From positions 28,495,652-28,559,651 of the forward strand of contig NC_023750.2 of assembly GCF_000499845.2 (NCBI RefSeq): DNA of 64,000 nucleotides, written 5' to 3'. Below the pieces are notes generated by a model. The model was not told the origin of the DNA. It searched no databases and saw nothing but the letters and a program-made list of their open reading frames with translations. Positions 1-11,664 of this stretch are shown here, one piece after another. Each line of letters begins with the position of its first letter. Within the stretch, counting starts at the first letter, position 1. Position numbers and translations under genes: made by a program. Origin of the DNA: Phaseolus vulgaris (taxonomy: Eukaryota > Streptophyta > Magnoliopsida > Fabales > Fabaceae).

Positions 1-223
1 ATTATTTACCAAAGCCGCATTTGTAAATCAAAAACATGATTTACGAATGCGGCTATTACCAAAGCCGCATTTGGAAACCCTAAACCCCTCACCTCATTCA
101 GAAGAATATACAAATGCGGTTGTTTGAAATAACTGCACTTATAAATAGTATTTACAAATGCGGCTATATAGCCGCATTTGAAATGTAAAATAGCCGCACT
201 TGATTAACATTTCTAGACTAGTG
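1..223. mobile_element. 3' terminal region of a CACTA-type DNA transposon (partial)
   Basis: The segment holds many copies, in both orientations, of a short GC-containing motif (AAAGCCGCATTTG and its complement CAAATGCGGCT) in AT-rich DNA, the usual look of CACTA subterminal regions. It ends in TTTCTAGACTAGTG; TAGTG at 219-223 is the inverted form of the CACTA terminus. The rest of the element lies left of the window. The family is inferred from structure only; no transposase is visible here. Confidence 0.5.
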
Positions 224-751
224 TATGCACAAACTTTATAGTGCTTCACCCAATAACTAGGCCTACGTCTAGTCCCCTTAAGCAAGTCGCTTAAGAGCCT
301 TTACTAACACAAGTATTCTCCATCTCTCTAGGCAAAGTCTACATCTTTCCAAGCAACCCATCTTAATCTCCCCTTGAGATCAAAACCTCTCAACAAGTGA
401 GAAACACTCTCAAACAGAGAGCAATAATGAAAGCTCACAAGGTTACCCTCACACACTGAAGGATTTACAATAAGGCTCACTCCCTAGGTAACGAGTGCTT
501 TAAACAACAGATATAGAAATTCTCTCAAAAGAGACTATACACACTAAGAATATGAATGCACTATGTAAGCTTTGTATCTTGTCTCTTGCAATTGATTTTT
601 TTTTTTCTTGTTCATTTCCAACGTCTTTATATATAGTCTTCAAATGGTGACCGTTGAAGCTTTGATTCTTCTTTTCGTTCACATGACTATTAGATGCTTG
701 ATATGGAAATTCTTCAATCTGCTTTATTCTTTGTGTCTTGGGCTTTAATTC
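224..751 (-). mobile_element. Ty1/copia-like LTR fragment
   Basis: On the minus strand this AT-rich stretch has a TATA-like box (TATATATAAAGAC, about 626-638) followed by a leader-like region rich in CTC/GAG. It resembles the R-U5 region of legume copia LTRs. No coding sequence is supported; the small ORFs look like chance. Both ends are set by neighbouring CACTA termini, so exact borders are uncertain. Confidence 0.4.
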
Positions 752-1135
752 ACTACTGTAAATAACACATTTTACAACGACATATTAGGTCGATTAATTG
801 AGAACCGGTGTAAACAAAAATGCGGTGACATTTTTGTAAATATTTGGCACATATTACACCGGTTGGAAGGACCAATCGTTGTAAAATGTATTGTTCAGAG
901 TTAAAAAAATATATTTGAAAAATATGTACTTGGAGCATGACATATTACACCGGTTGAAAGGACCAATCAGTGTAATATGTATTGGTCAGAGTTAAAAAAA
1001 TATTTTAAAAAATATGTACTTGGAGCAGGACATATTACATCGGTTGAAATGACCAACCGGTGTAATATGTACTTTTCTAAGATATATTACACTGGTTATT
1101 ACTAATAACCGATGTAATATATTTATTTAGCCTAT
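752..1135 (+). repeat. CACTA 5' end with about 90-bp subterminal repeats
   Basis: The segment starts with CACTACTGTAAATAAC, a CACTA-type terminus. It then carries three related units beginning near 848, 939 and 1029 (90-91 bp period). Each unit has an imperfect palindrome built from ATTACACCGGTTG and CCAATCGGTGTAATAT, followed by an A/T spacer and TGTACTTGGAGCA. Removing later insertions puts this end about 1.75 kb upstream of the TNP2-like start at 11665, so both probably belong to one element. Confidence 0.5.
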
Positions 1136-1300
1136 TTTATTCTCTCGCGCTCTCACAACTGACTTCTCACTTAAACAAACTTTCCTCCACCCCTGCTCTG
1201 TACCTCATACATGCTACCTCAGTCATCATGTTGCCTCCACTATTGTTGTCGCCGCTGTCCTTTATGTTTTTCCTTCGTCTTCGTCGTCTCTGTTGTCACA
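1136..1300 (+). other. Leader of the split CACTA element (continues at 2390-2596 and 10674-11664)
   Basis: Pyrimidine-rich, CTC/TTC-rich DNA with no supported ORF. Reading across the target duplications of two later insertions, 1136-1305, 2390-2596 and 10674-11664 form one continuous stretch. The 10840-11650 part is very AT-rich and may be an intron of the transposase gene (inference). Confidence 0.4.
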
Positions 1301-1305
1301 ACTGC

Positions 1306-2384
1306 TGATGAGAGTCAAGAAAATGAGGTTTTTATTGATGAAGGAAGAGGCCATTCACCATCACACTTGAAGTTCTTCCTTCTAGTCTTCTCAAAATTAA
1401 AAGAAGACATAAAATAAAGAGAGGCCCAAGCCCAAAGCCCAAGCCCAAGCCCAAAGCCCAAGCCCAAGCCCAAAGCCCAAGCCCAAGCCCAAGTCCATCC
1501 TATGAAGGGCAAGGCCAAGTTTTAAATAATAAGGAATATTGTTTGAAGGTGCATAGAGGAAAACATAAGAAACCTCTTTTGTTAAAGCATCTTTAGGTAC
1601 TTAGTTAGGAGTATTAGGGGGGGTGCGTTAGTAGATAGGTTTAGGAGTAAATAAGGAGGTGCCAAAGTGAGAGAAGGGATCACACCTTCCTCATGCATTG
1701 TTTTAGGCGTCGATTCTAGTACCTTTTAGGAGGGAGTTTTTGAATTTGTGTAGCTTGCATTTCAGCACCTTAGGCTATAAATAGAGGTGCTCCCTTTGTA
1801 TTTTTCAGATTGGAATTTAGAGAAAAGAAACTATACTCAATTTTTTAGAGAGCATTGGAGAGCTTTTGAGCCTTCTTCTCTAGTCTTATCTTGAAGGATC
1901 CATGATGTCCTCAAGTGGCGGCAGCACACTCATCTAGGAGCAACCATCCTTCTAGTGGCGTGATCATCCAACCTTACATCCATCTTCATGAGCATTCTTT
2001 TCTCTTTCCTTCCTTCTCTTTCAATTGTTCATGTTTAAGCTTGTTTCCTTGAAATTTTGTCTTGTGTTCTTGAGTTTATGGTTCGGCGGTTCTTATTTTC
2101 CAGCAATCCTTTTCAGTTCTCTTGCCTTTTAATTCATTTTGTTCGGATCATTTTGGTTCTTATTCAATTCTATTCGGTGCTTTTGATTTTTACCTCTTTT
2201 TGTTGGTTCAATTTGACAATATGAGGAACTTCCATATGAGTTTGGATTTGGTGCTAGTTTTGGTGAGTTATTGACTTAGAACATTGATCCAATTCTAAGA
2301 AAAAGTGCCTAACAATTGTCCAACTCAAGTTGATTCCTAAGAATGTCAAGAATCATTCTCTTCTTTGCTATTGGAATCACATCA
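1306..2384 (+). mobile_element. Solo LTR of a Ty3/gypsy retrotransposon (same superfamily as elements A, B, F)
   Basis: A 1079-bp LTR starting TGATGAGAGTCAAG and ending GGAATCACATCA, flanked by the perfect 5-bp target duplication ACTGC (1301-1305 and 2385-2389). It has a TATA box (CTATAAATAG, about 1775). As in A, B and F, its first ~100 bp carry the 3' end of the element's polyprotein frame. That tail includes a GCCCAA-type array at 1423-1495 encoding a Gln/Ala-rich run. No internal domain remains, so this is a solo LTR formed by LTR-LTR recombination. Confidence 0.9.
1423..1495 (+). repeat. GCCCAA minisatellite within gypsy LTR
   Basis: About a dozen copies of GCCCAA, sometimes as GCCCAAA. 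A shorter, interrupted version is present at the equivalent place in LTR N (37599-37655). The Trp/Gly-rich minus-strand ORF here is a shadow of this repeat. Confidence 0.9.
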
Positions 2385-2389
2385 ACTGC

Positions 2390-2591
2390 CTTCATCTTCG
2401 TCTTCATCATCACAACTACCGCACTAAGGTGTCCCTTTCGTTGTTGCGGCTTTACCTAAGAACTAACAATTTAAACCCCTTAAATTACCCTATTTCGAAG
2501 TTTGCCACTTACACTTTCATTCTTTCCTTTTCTTTTTCGCGAGCGTCTCACTGGTTCTTCATCTCTTCAAATTTTTGTAAGTTCTTCCTTC
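2390..2591 (+). other. Middle part of split CACTA leader
   Basis: Non-coding stretch between the solo gypsy LTR and the solo copia LTR. It continues the sequence of 1136-1305 and resumes at 10674. No ORF is supported. Confidence 0.4.
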
Positions 2592-2596
2592 ATATT

Positions 2597-3566
2597 TGTT
2601 AGAATTAAAGGCCTTAAATTAAAAGGGGGTGAATTATTTTTTAAAGAATTTCGCAAGTATTGAAGGTAGAGTGAAAGACTATGAAGAATCAATAAATTAG
2701 AAAACTATTCAGCCAAAGCGAAAATTGTTTTTAGTTTGATTCCATAAATTAAACTAGTTGCTTTTGCGAAAAAATAGTTGTTTATACCAGTAGTTTAGAA
2801 AATCAAAGCTAAAGCAGTTTAAAGAGTGTAAGGATAAAGAGATTCACACCAGATGTTTATACTGGTTCCCTCTTAACCAAGGGCTACATCTAGTCCTCAG
2901 CTAACCACTGAGAATTCACTATGTAATCAAACCTAGATTACATAACACACACCAAGAGTTATGATCTTGAACCCCTCAAGAACACACACCACTCTTTGGC
3001 AAAACACACAGTTTACAGAACAACCCACTGAAACTGCACCATACAAGATCACACAAAAATACAATGATGAAGGAAGAAGGGAATAAAATACAATTGGGTA
3101 AAAACAAAGATTACAATCTAGAATTACAAGACAATCCTATTCCACACTTTGAGATAATCCAAATGCTCTTTGAAATCTTGAAAACTGATTTGATTGATCT
3201 CTCTTTCTTAGTTAATGACCAGGAGTGTAAAACAACCTTTTTATACTCCAATCAGATGGTCAAAGCATTTAATTCAAAAACCAAAAGCAGTTTGAATCAT
3301 TTAAAACAAATTTGTACAACTTAACATAAAAACAACCAATTGAATTCTCGAAACAGCCGGTTGAGTTGGTTTGACAGCAAAGTCAAAATAAAGTCAAGCT
3401 TTTCAAATCCTTTTCAAAATCCACTAAGTGTAAAACAATCGGTTGAATCGAAATTTCAATAGGTTGAAATTTCACACTTTTTAGAAAACACATTATTTTC
3501 AAAAGGATTAAAATTCAATTAACCTTGGATCATCATAAAGAGTGAATTAACAATTCAAAGACTACT
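2597..3566 (-). mobile_element. Solo Sirevirus-like copia LTR P, first part (rest at 10584-10668)
   Basis: Minus-strand LTR whose plus-strand left end is TGTTAGAATT and right end GTTCAACA at 10668, as in copia elements I and C. It is interrupted by gypsy element A. Flanking 5-mers ATATT (2592-2596) and ACATT (10669-10673) form a target duplication with one mismatch. It carries two motif pairs (near 3330/3351 and 3436/3457), each spaced 21 bp. About 1.05 kb in total, with no internal domain. Confidence 0.8.
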
Positions 3567-4594
3567 TGATATGATATAAAAAACATGATATGGATATGAT
3601 ATGAACATGTTATGGATTCAACAAGAGTTGGAATATGATTAGGCACTTTTTAAGAATTGGATCAATGTTCTTAACATTCAAGAACTCAACAAAACACAAG
3701 TAATCAAGCCAAACTCACATAGAAACCTATAATATGGCATATGAACCGATTAAAACAAGAGAGAACACAAATGAACCGATTAAAACACAAGGAAACACAA
3801 CCAAAACCACAAGAACAGCAAACTAGAAGAAACTACCGAATAAAAACAAAAAACAAGCAAGTTCTACCGATTGAAATGACTAGAAAACATCAAAGACATG
3901 TTTTAGAGTTTGTTTTGGAATGGAAATGGATGAAGAAGATGAAAAGAACTAGGAAACTTATGTGGTTGTAGCTCTTGGAGATGTGCACGCCACTTGAAGG
4001 ATGAAAGGCTTGAAGATCAGTGTAGTTGCCGCCACTTGAGAGTCCAAGAATGCTCTCAAGATAAAACTAGAAGAGAAGAAGACACAAGTCTCTCTCAATT
4101 CACTCACCAATTTGGGAGAGGTTCTTTACTCAAAAATCAATTTTTTTATTTCAAAGACCTAAGCACCCCTTTTATAATAGAGAGGGCTGGTCACAAAGTA
4201 CAAGAAAAGCTTACAAGAGAAGCTTTTGAAAGGTCACCTTCTAACTCCTTCTATTCTAGCACTTAAAGGAGTGTGAAGAGACAACATTCTAGATTTTTCC
4301 TAAAACTAGCGCCTAAAGTTCTATACAATGGAGGTGTCTTTAAGGTTTCCCTCTTTAGCACATCCTAAAGCTATTCTATATTATTTACAAATTTATACAA
4401 AAGAAACTATAAAGAGAGATATTAATTGGAGCCCATTCTTGAATGCTTGTAGTCTTCTTTTGGCTTTAGGCTTGGTCCTCTCTTTATTTAATTCTTCTTT
4501 AATTTTTTAGAAGACTAGAAGGAAGAACTTTAAGTGTTTGGGTGGATGGCCTCTTCCTCCATTAGTAAAATTCTCTCTTACTTGATCTCTATCA
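3567..4594 (-). repeat. 3' LTR of element A
   Basis: 1028 bp. The minus-strand start TGATAGAGATCAAG lies directly after a purine-rich tract (GGGAAGC) in what was pol coding sequence, so the polyprotein frame runs into the LTR. Nearly the same sequence recurs at 9555-10583. Confidence 0.9.
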
Positions 4595-5051
4595 TGCTTC
4601 CCGAGTTGGAGAGTGTTTGTCCACGAATTTTGAATCCCTGCATATAACAAAGTCAGTTTACTATCAATTTTAACAGTTGAATAAGAGAAAGACAAACATG
4701 ACTTAGATTTTGAAAGTAGTGGGAGTTCAGAAAAAGAAGTCCTATAGATAGAGTAAGATGGAAAAAATTGTTTGGGAATGATGATATTTTTTGGAAAAAA
4801 GTCCACTTAAATGGTGAAAACCATTAGGAGGTATGAAAAAATCATCCCTAACATTCTTTAACCAAGTTGGTGTTGAAATAGGAACCTTCGGTAATGAAAA
4901 AGATAAAGAAGAAGAATACCTTTGAGGTTCAACTTGAGGCATAACACGAGTCAACATGATTGATTTAGTGGATAAAGTGGTGTGACTCGTTTTAGTACTT
5001 ACTTCTTTTGCTTTCTAATTTTCTCTTTTAGTTTTCATTTTTATTTGGTCC
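4595..5051 (-). pseudogene. Decayed pol remnant of element A
   Basis: On the minus strand this stretch joins the end of the protease region to the integrase C-terminal tail (similar to [18 protein letters not shown] in element B, about 4585-4650). The intervening sequence holds a degenerate pre-RT segment. The RT, RNase H and integrase cores are absent, so about 3 kb was deleted relative to an intact relative. Confidence 0.6.
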
Positions 5052-5462
5052 TCATGAACCTCTTAGGGAGAAAGGGGTTTTAAGATAACCTTGCGCCCTT
5101 GGAAGGAAAAAAAACATTGTATTAGATAGGCCATCATGTAAAACATGTCTATCATAATACCAAGGCCTTCCTAAAAGAAGATGAGTTGCTTCCATGGGCA
5201 CAACATCACATAAAACCTCATCTTTATACTTTCCTATTGCAAAGTTAATGAGGACTTGTTTGTTAACCATGATTTCCCCTTCGGTACTAAGCCAGTGCAA
5301 TTTATAAGGCTTGGTATGAGAGATAGTGGGTAAGGCTAACTTCTCCACTACTCTTGTACTAGTCACATTAGTGCAACTACCCCCATCAATAATCAAGGAA
5401 CATAACTTGTTGTTGATAAGACAGCGGGTGTGAAAAATATTTTCTCTTTGGGTATCATCCAA
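5052..5462 (-). pseudogene. gypsy protease region (element A)
   Basis: 136 codons matching the protease part of element B: HTR.LI.N..CSLI, the DGGSCTNV active-site region (in place of the usual DTG/DSG), and the LLGRPW motif. It follows gag on the minus strand, in a different frame from the gag segment, so the polyprotein is broken. It would cleave the gag-pol polyprotein. Family assignment is firm; activity is unlikely. Confidence 0.8.
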
Positions 5463-5480
5463 AGATTTTGGAATTGTTCC

Positions 5481-5960
5481 CTACATTTGCCTTATCATCA
5501 ATAAGTCACCTTCACAAGGACTTTCGCTCTCAATCTCACTTGATGGCTTAGAAGGTGAAGAATGCCTAGATGAATTGGAATCATGCTCACTAACTACTAC
5601 CCCATTATGCACAAACATATTCCTTTTAGAAGGGCAATTAGAAGCTATGTGACCATATCCCAAACATTTAAAACATTTCTTACTAGACGATTTGATTGGT
5701 GATTTATGAGTAGAAGTAGAAGGCTTAGACTCCTTAGGGTTGAAAGAATAATCTTTAGAAGGAAGGTTTGAAAAAGCTTTTTTTATTTTTCCAAGAGTTG
5801 TTGTAGTAGCCATCATTGGGAGAGTTTTTGAAAGCATTTTTCTTTGCAAGTTGGGATTCAACCTTCATTGCAAGGTGAGCCAAAGATCCCAAAGATGAAT
5901 ACTCTTGAAGTTCAACAACATCTTGAATATCCCTTCTTAGACCACTCACAAACCTAGTTA
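5481..5960 (-). pseudogene. gypsy gag, C-terminal part with zinc knuckle (element A)
   Basis: This continues the gag of 7559-8317 across the copia solo LTR. It keeps the helical segment RRDIQDVVELQEYSSLG and a CCHC knuckle (CFKCLGYGHIASNC). A frameshift lies near 5780-5860. The nucleocapsid-like knuckle would bind element RNA in virus-like particles. Confidence 0.75.
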
Positions 5961-5965
5961 TCTTA

Positions 5966-7553
5966 TGTTGGGTCTATTAGTGTCTAAGTTCAAGAGGGGA
6001 GGGGTGAATTGAGCTTATAAAATTTTCACAAGACCACACAATTTTTCAGTATTCCAGAGACAAAAAGAACAGATTGTTTTTACATGAAACAGATTGATTC
6101 TTCAGAGCAGTCTTGGCACAATTTGAATTTTGTTCAATGTAAAATTGTGATCAACAGAGAATCATAACAGAACCAGATCAACTTAATATTGTGAGGATGA
6201 AGGATACAGCTTTGCTTAGAAATCAACAAAAAATTACACAGCACAAGATTTCAAGAAGTATGATCCTTTCTCAGGTTTTAATGAATGGTCAGTTTGTTCA
6301 CAATTCACTTAAACCATTATATGCAGCAACCTTGTTTATGATCAGAAAACTTTAACAAATCAGGAAGAACAGTTTTCACTTAACCCAGAATTAACAGATT
6401 CAATTTAAAAAGAACAGATTTAGTTCTTGACAGAATTAAGCAAAAACCAGAAAAGAGTGCAGGGATGAGGATACAAGATACACACGTTTTTATACTGGTT
6501 CACTCATACAGAGCTACATCCAGTCTCACCTTACCCCAAGGTGGAATTCACTAAAAACAGTACCAATCACTTACAAAACCAGCAGTTCTTGAACACTACA
6601 AGAACAACACACACAATGCTGAAAAACCCTATTTCAGCACACCTTGCACTCCAAGAAACCCTATCAAAGAGTGACTAACACTTACACCTTTACAAAACAG
6701 AATAAAGGAAAGATTGCACCTGAAAAGAAGATGCAAGAACTCAAAACCAGTAGTTCAATTTGCTGCAGAACTGCACCAGCACCTTCACCAAGATCAAAGG
6801 TTTCCTAGAACAAGCACACTTGAAAATCTCTTTGGAAAACCTTTCAAAAACTCTTTCAATCCTTCTTCTCACATGGAAATTGTTTGATCTCTGTCAAAAG
6901 CGTAATTCCTCAGCACTAATTCATGTGAGAGAGACTTTTCTTTATATAGAAAACAGTTTCTAACCTCTTTTCAAAAAATAGTTGAAAAGCAGTTATGAAA
7001 ACAACAGATTCATTTTTGAACTTAACAGATTTATTTTGTGAAAACTGCCAACTCAGCTAACAGAAATAACTGTCTGAGTTGTACCTTTGGTGCCCTAACT
7101 AACTTGTGAAAAACCTTTCAGCACACCAAAGAATAAACCTGTTCTTTCACAGTAAAACAGATTAAAGTATAACAAACAGGCCAGCTCAGCTTAACTGAAA
7201 TAACGAACTGAGCTTTCCCTTGGTGCCCTAACAGAAATTTAGAAAAGCCTTTTAACAGAGAAGAAATAAACAGATTCTTTCTCCATATAACAGATTTATT
7301 TGTGTACTGTTTTAAAACTGTTAAAAACATTTTAAAAAGCTTTTCAAAAACCATTTAACCACATCATGTGCTTGATCTAGACTTGGTTAGGCATCTAGGA
7401 TAGGTTATACAGCAAAAGGCAATCATACACACTTACAAGCCTAATTACAAATGAATCTAAAAACCTATTACAATCTTCAAAGCACTCAAGCCATTTTCTT
7501 CATCAAACACACATCAAGTCTTGGTAGGGAAGAAGCTTCCTCCAGCTTCAACA
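5966..7553 (-). mobile_element. Solo Sirevirus-like copia LTR Q (family of element J)
   Basis: 1588-bp LTR on the minus strand: plus-strand left end TGTTGGGTCTATTAG, right end CAGCTTCAACA, flanked by the perfect duplication TCTTA (5961-5965 and 7554-7558) inside element A gag. The left end matches the end of the LTR of copia J (31010-31053). It contains repeated AACAGATT-type motif pairs at 20-21 bp spacing (near 6071/6091, 6394/6414, 7003/7024, 7271/7291). No internal domain is left. Confidence 0.88.
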
Positions 7554-7558
7554 TCTTA

Positions 7559-8317
7559 GCTTCCTTACTTTCATCCATGTCTACTTTGAGTAAAAGCGTT
7601 TCTAACTCCTTAAAGTAAGCATCCACACTTAGTGTGCCTTGTTGAAACCATTGGAGCTTCAACAATAGGTCTTTCCTAAAGTGTGGTGGCACGAATCTAA
7701 GGTGTACACACTCTTTCAAATCGTTCCAAGAAACCACGGGAGGTCTCTTGTTATATCCAATGTCCATTACAATGTTATGCCACCATTTTATGGCATAATC
7801 TATGAATTCTAAAGAGGCTATTTTCACCTTTTGGTCTTCATGGACCTCATAGGCTTTAAAAATTTGTTCACATTTAGCCTCCCAATCTAAATACACATTA
7901 GGATCATTATCACCACTAAAGCTAGGTACTTTTACAAAACAAAGTTGAGGCTTTGCTTCTTGGTGATTTCTTTGTTCACGGTGATAGCTCTCTCCATGAT
8001 AATGATGGTGATGCCTCCTTCTTCTATGTTCTTTTCCATGGCCGTGAGCATTGGAAGAACCTTTGGAAGAATGTCTAGGAGAATGATGTCTTCCATGGAT
8101 GGAATGTGAGGATCTTTCTTGCTTTAATTCAAGTTTTGCTAATCTTTCCTCCAATTTTAGCATAACATCATCTTTGATTGCTAATCTATCTTCCAACTTT
8201 TGCATAGCTTCATCTTTGAGAGCAAGGGCTCGTTTTGCTTCTTTTTAACTCATTAAGAACATAAGCTTTATGAGTAGAATGTGGTTTGGAAGATTCAGCA
8301 TTTGAATATGTATCCAT
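7559..8317 (-). pseudogene. gypsy gag, N-terminal part (element A)
   Basis: It starts at the minus-strand ATG at 8317 (MDTYSNAESSKPHSTHK), matching the start of element B gag. A frameshift near 8220-8245 moves the frame to the long segment ending at 7486. Visible parts: a coiled-coil-like KLE/RLA region, a His/Arg-rich stretch, and the retrotransposon gag domain (VPSFSGDNDPNVYLDWEAKCEQIF, then FVPPHFRKDLLLKLQ). Gag forms the particle shell. The sequence resumes at 5960 after the LTR insertion. Confidence 0.8.
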
Positions 8318-9540
8318 TGGACAAAGAAAACAACAAACACAATAGCAAATAATATTAAGGAAAAAAACAAGGTTAGCAAATGGAACAATTATAGTGATGT
8401 ACTGAAAATTAAAAGTCACTCAAGTCACTCCAAGAAAGAATACTTCCCTCAACCAATCTGCTCTTGAGGCCTTGTAACTCTCAAATGAAATATGTCAAAG
8501 CAAAAACACTCTTTCTCAAAGCCAATACACCACAAACTTAAAGAACAATAAAAGACAAGCAAGAAAAGGTGTAAGCAAGAAAGGCTATAGCAAAAGGAAT
8601 ACAAGATATATGACAAACTCAAATAATAGTGAAGAAAAGACAACCAAGAAAATTAAGGTACTAATTAAAAGGATGGCACACAAAAGAAACCTAAAGAAAA
8701 ACACTAGAATAGATGAAGAAAACAACAAAAAACAGAACTACTGGAATTTTTATTTTTTTTATAAACTATGCGTGACTTTATAGATTTATCTGGAAATGTA
8801 TAATGCAAACTGGATTATGAAATTTAAACGACAGAAAGTTCAAGATCTTATCTCAACAATGGCACTGGAATTACACAATAACAGTATGCCAATTAATTGT
8901 GATAAATTTTGCAAAATCACTGCTAGATTACCGTATTTTTTGTGCCAGAATTACACACTGGACGTATTTCATTTATCATTTTTTTGTACTTGGAATTTTA
9001 ATGTACTTCTTTTTTCTAATATTTTATAACACTTGGAAGAACTCAAATCCAGAATTTCAGAAATTTCCAGTAAGCAAAGAAATTGCAATAAATCGAAACA
9101 GTCAGCCCGTTTTCAAGAAAATAGAGGAAACCTAACTAGAATGAAAAACAGAATTAAGAACATCAAAAGACATAATAGAAGTGATGTTTAAGAACTTGTA
9201 TAGGTCTATTACACAAGTATGAAATCAAAACTAAAAAGAAAAAGCACCAAAGGATCAAGAAAAGAAACAAATAAAACTGTACTCAAAACAAAATCAAGAA
9301 ACAAAAATTATCAACAAAAGGACTACGTAGAATTGATAACATTTTTGGAGAAACATGACTTTGACAAAACTTATAAGGACTCAAAAATCAAAATGACACA
9401 AACACAATGTAATAAGAATAAGAAAACAGCAAGAAAAAGAAAAAAAAAAAACCTAAAACAGAAAGGTAACAACAATAATGTAAAGTTCTTGAATTAAAAG
9501 TGCCAAAACAACTCAAACACACATAAGAACAAACCTAAGA
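8318..9540 (-). other. Long leader of gypsy element A
   Basis: About 1.2 kb between primer-binding site and gag, rich in T/C on the minus strand. It is recognisably similar to the leader of element B (44743-45940). Both contain a hydrophobic leader ORF just before gag (8449-8643 here). No protein function is claimed. Confidence 0.6.
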
Positions 9541-9552
9541 CTCATGATACCA
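9541..9552 (-). promoter_or_regulatory. Primer-binding site of element A
   Basis: The minus strand reads TGGTATCATGAG, close to the plant consensus TGGTATCAGAGC that pairs with initiator tRNA-Met. It lies two bases from the end of the 5' LTR. Confidence 0.8.
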
Positions 9553-9554
9553 CA

Positions 9555-10583
9555 TGATATGCTATCAAAAACATGATATGGATATGATATAAATATGTTA
9601 TGGATTCAACAAGAGTTGGAATATGATTAGGCACTTTTTAAGAATTGGATCAATGTTCTTAACATTCAAGAACTCACCAAAACACAAGTAACCAAGCCAA
9701 ACTCACATAGAAACCCATAATATGGCATATGAACCGATTAAAACAAGAGAGAACACAAATGAACCGATTAAAACACGAGGAAACACAACCAAAACCACAA
9801 GAACAGCAAACTAGAAGAAACTACCGAACAAAAACACAAAACAAGCAAATTCTACCGATTAAAATGACTAGAAAACATCAAAGACATGTTTTAGAGTTTG
9901 TTTTGGAATGGAAATGGATGAAGAAGATGAAAAGAACTAGGAAACTTATGTGATTGTAGCTCTTGGAGATGTGCACACCACTTGAAGGATGAAAGGCTTG
10001 AAGATGAGTGTAGTTGCCGCCACTTGAGAGTCCAAGAATGCACTCAAGATAAGACTAGAAGAGAAGAAGACACAAGTCTCTCTCAATTCACTCACCAATT
10101 TGGGAGAGGTTCTTTACTCAAAAATCAATTTTTTTTATTTCAAAGACCTAAGCACCCCTTTTATAATAGAGAGGGTTGGTCACAAAGTACAAGAAAAGCT
10201 TACAAGAGAAGCTTTTGAAAGGTCACCTTCTAACTCCTTCTATTCTAGCACCTAAAGGAGTGTGAAGAGACAACTTTCTAGATTTTTCCTAAAACTAGCG
10301 CCTAAAGTTCTATACAATGGAGGTGTCTTTAAGGTTTCCCTCTTTAGCACATCCTAAAGCTATTCTATATTATTTACAAATTTATACAAAAGAAACTATA
10401 AAGAGAGATATTAATTGGAGCCCATTGTTGAATGCTTGTAGTCTTCTTTTGGCTTTACGCTTGGTCCTCTCTTTATTTAATTCTTCTTTAATTTTTGAGA
10501 AGACTAGAAGGAAGAACATTAAGTGTTTGGGTGGATGGCTTCTTCCTCCATTAGTAAAATCCTCTGTTACTTGATCTCTATCA
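9555..10583 (-). repeat. 5' LTR of element A
   Basis: 1029 bp, closely matching 3567-4594. The right end CTCTATCA is followed directly by the target duplication CTACT. Confidence 0.9.
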
Positions 10584-10668
10584 CTACTAGACTCATATAG
10601 AAAACCAACAGCAAAGGTCTTCAAGCATTCCTCTTGGATTTGGAGACATTATAGCACCTTGTTCAACA
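10584..10668 (-). mobile_element. Solo copia LTR P, second part
   Basis: This continues LTR P after element A. It ends GTTCAACA, the complement of the TGTTGAAC LTR start in elements I and C. Confidence 0.75.
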
Positions 10669-10673
10669 ACATT

Positions 10674-11664
10674 CACACTCATTGCGACATTCTCCCATTG
10701 TTTATTGCTCTTTCTCTCATTGGTCATTTCTCATTCCATTCATTCGGTTCATTGCCTTCGTTTTGCCTCTTCTATCTGTTGCCACCACTATCGTTGTTGC
10801 CACCACCACCGTTTCCCTTCACTCCGTGTTGGTGTTTTTAATTTCGTTTTAATATTTTCTTTATTATTTCTAATTTGTATATTTTAGTATTTATTATAAT
10901 TTGTATTTATTATTAATTTATATTATGTTAATTGTTAGGTTAGAATAGAATTATTAATTTGTTAGATTGTAACTAGAGTAATATTATTTAGTATTCATAA
11001 TTAATTTAATGATTTTTATTTATATTTTGTAATTATATTATAAATAATTTATTTATTTTTAATTGATATTTTTTATTATGTATAATTGTATGTATGATTA
11101 AATTTGTTAATTTTATATTACATGTATATTTATAATTCTTTGATACGTAATGGTCTTAAGTTGGGGTGTTCGACTCTCAACAATTTTTTCCTGTATGAGA
11201 AACCCTTAGTTTCCCGTTTGATATTTAATACAAGTATTTGTCTATTATTCCTCTTATTGCAATTTTTTTAAAACATTTTGCAGTGACAATAATTATATTG
11301 AGTCTTGAATTATCCAGGTGGACAATTTGAGAAGAACAATAATTTTTTATTAGTTCAGTAGTACGTAACTTGTAATTGGCATGCATATATTTTACGTAAT
11401 TTTGGTTCATAGTATTTCATGTTGTTCTTCGGGTGCATATTTGGTTGTGGAGATTTTGTGTCACCACTTTCATTTCATGTCACTTGAAGACCAATGTGAA
11501 ATGCTACCGAAATTTCGTTAAATATAAGGAATCTTGATTAAAGTTATGTACTATTAAATTATAATAAAAGTGAATCTTTTTGAATGAGATAAGTTCATAC
11601 CTGTAATAAAAATGTGAGATTTCAAATGCATTAGTGAACACCTCAATGGCCATTACAGAACATA
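10674..11664 (+). other. CACTA leader or first intron
   Basis: A CTC-rich stretch to about 10840, then very AT-rich DNA up to the transposase-like ATG. No ORF is supported. Possibly the transposase promoter, 5' UTR and an intron. Confidence 0.35.

Larger units (their letters stand above)
3567..10583 (-). mobile_element. Ty3/gypsy LTR retrotransposon A (complete ends, defective)
   Basis: Complete element on the minus strand bounded by CTACT (3562-3566 and 10584-10588). The 3' LTR is 3567-4594 and the 5' LTR 9555-10583, alike at roughly 97-98% by eye. A primer-binding site resembling the initiator-Met type lies beside the 5' LTR (9541-9552). It keeps gag and protease but has lost nearly all of RT, RNase H and integrase: the protease region runs into a short decayed stretch and then the pol tail. 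A copia solo LTR (5966-7553) splits gag. It could move only with proteins from other copies. Confidence 0.92.

Noticed and set aside
1315..1518. Minus-strand Trp/Gly-rich ORF resembling a membrane protein.
   Set aside because: It is the complement of the GCCCAA minisatellite inside a gypsy LTR.
3064..3324. 86-codon plus-strand ORF with ATG.
   Set aside because: It lies antisense within solo copia LTR P, with no protein-like conservation visible.
9555..10583. First read as a second gypsy element's 3' LTR plus pol tail, implying a tandem of elements sharing an LTR.
   Set aside because: The pol tail is inside the LTR itself in this family, and the matching target duplications show one complete element.
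10582..10592. CACTACTAGA at 10582 looks like a CACTA transposon terminus.
   Set aside because: It is the CA end of the element A LTR followed by the target duplication CTACT, which matches 3562-3566 exactly.
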